DNA from: Oscillibacter sp.
GTDB lineage: Bacteria; Bacillota; Clostridia; Oscillospirales; Oscillospiraceae
Length of the DNA: 30,196 nucleotides
Direction of reading: 5' to 3'
Assembly: GCA_022796315.1 (NCBI GenBank)
Contig: JAAWIL010000004.1
Coordinates: forward strand, 1 to 30,196
The first letter of the stretch is position 1. Each line of letters starts with the position of its first letter. The notes under the pieces were generated by a model, which was not told the origin of the DNA, made no database searches, and was given only the letters and a program-made list of their open reading frames with translations. Below are positions 30,113-30,196 of this stretch, piece by piece. The translations under genes and the position numbers were made by a program.

Positions 30113-30196
30113 AAAATGTCAAAACACCCGAACAGCGGATCTTTTTCCGCCACTCCGCGTTAAATTTTTTTGCCGGGCGACAGCCCGCCTGCGAAA
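30102..30196 (+). repeat. Intergenic repeat element, copy 2 (may run past window end)
   Basis: The element starts inside the last codons of the preceding gene and runs to the window edge. It carries the same ordered blocks as 27836-27934: GCCT with GTTTGAAAAATGTC, TTTTCCGCC (30143-30151), ACTCCG (30152-30157) and CCTGCGAA (30188-30195). A hairpin GCCGGGC/GCCCG-like lies at 30172-30187, after a seven-T run. Confidence 0.6.

Overview
The window looks like a chromosome segment of a GC-rich, spore-forming Clostridia species, most like an Oscillospiraceae gut bacterium of the Flavonifractor/Lawsonibacter/Dysosmobacter kind. This is an inference. It rests on sporulation and germination genes (spoIVFA/spoIVFB, a CwlJ-type hydrolase with GerQ), strong AGGAGG ribosome sites, sigma-A promoters with 17-bp spacers, an FMN riboswitch on an ECF transporter gene, and GC-rich third codon positions. 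I see no phage, transposase, CRISPR array or rRNA.

Layout. 62-137: tRNA-Pro on the minus strand. 240-1842: spoIVFA-spoIVFB behind a candidate sigma-E promoter. 2251-7315: a nucleoside hydrolase / CUT1 sugar-type ABC transporter / DUF624 operon with no ATPase gene. 7332-7835: a SLOG-superfamily (DUF1273-like) gene on the minus strand, whose promoter contains a near-perfect Gram-positive LexA box. It is divergent from an FMN-riboswitch-controlled ribU (7989-8909). 8961-9473: a membrane-anchored XRE regulator. 9693-11485: dinB (Pol IV), with a similarly placed weaker LexA-like box, and a 5-formyl-THF cyclo-ligase. 11486-11599: a cluster of GC hairpins. 11662-13355: a padR-DUF2812 operon on the minus strand with two matching candidate operators. 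13625-15019: a TSCPD protein and a GT4 glycosyltransferase. 15200-16214: cwlJ-like and gerQ-like genes.

From 16263 to 26653 everything is on the minus strand: a NifX-like protein with a His/Cys tail, phosphoglucomutase, rlmH, walJ (TTG start), murA (TTG start), and a three-gene phosphorelay. The phosphorelay comprises a REC-HD-GYP-PAS-GGDEF protein, a free HPt protein and a hybrid kinase with two receivers. The genes overlap by 4 nt and would couple an extracytoplasmic signal to making and breaking c-di-GMP. 27160-30112 on the plus strand is an OmpR-type two-component system followed by a translationally coupled, exported protein of unknown function. Two diverged copies of a roughly 100-nt intergenic repeat lie at 27836-27934 and 30102-30196.

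The items most worth following up are the LexA-like control of the SLOG gene next to dinB, the complete c-di-GMP phosphorelay with an odd receiver domain, the paired intergenic repeats, and the PadR/DUF2812 operator pair.
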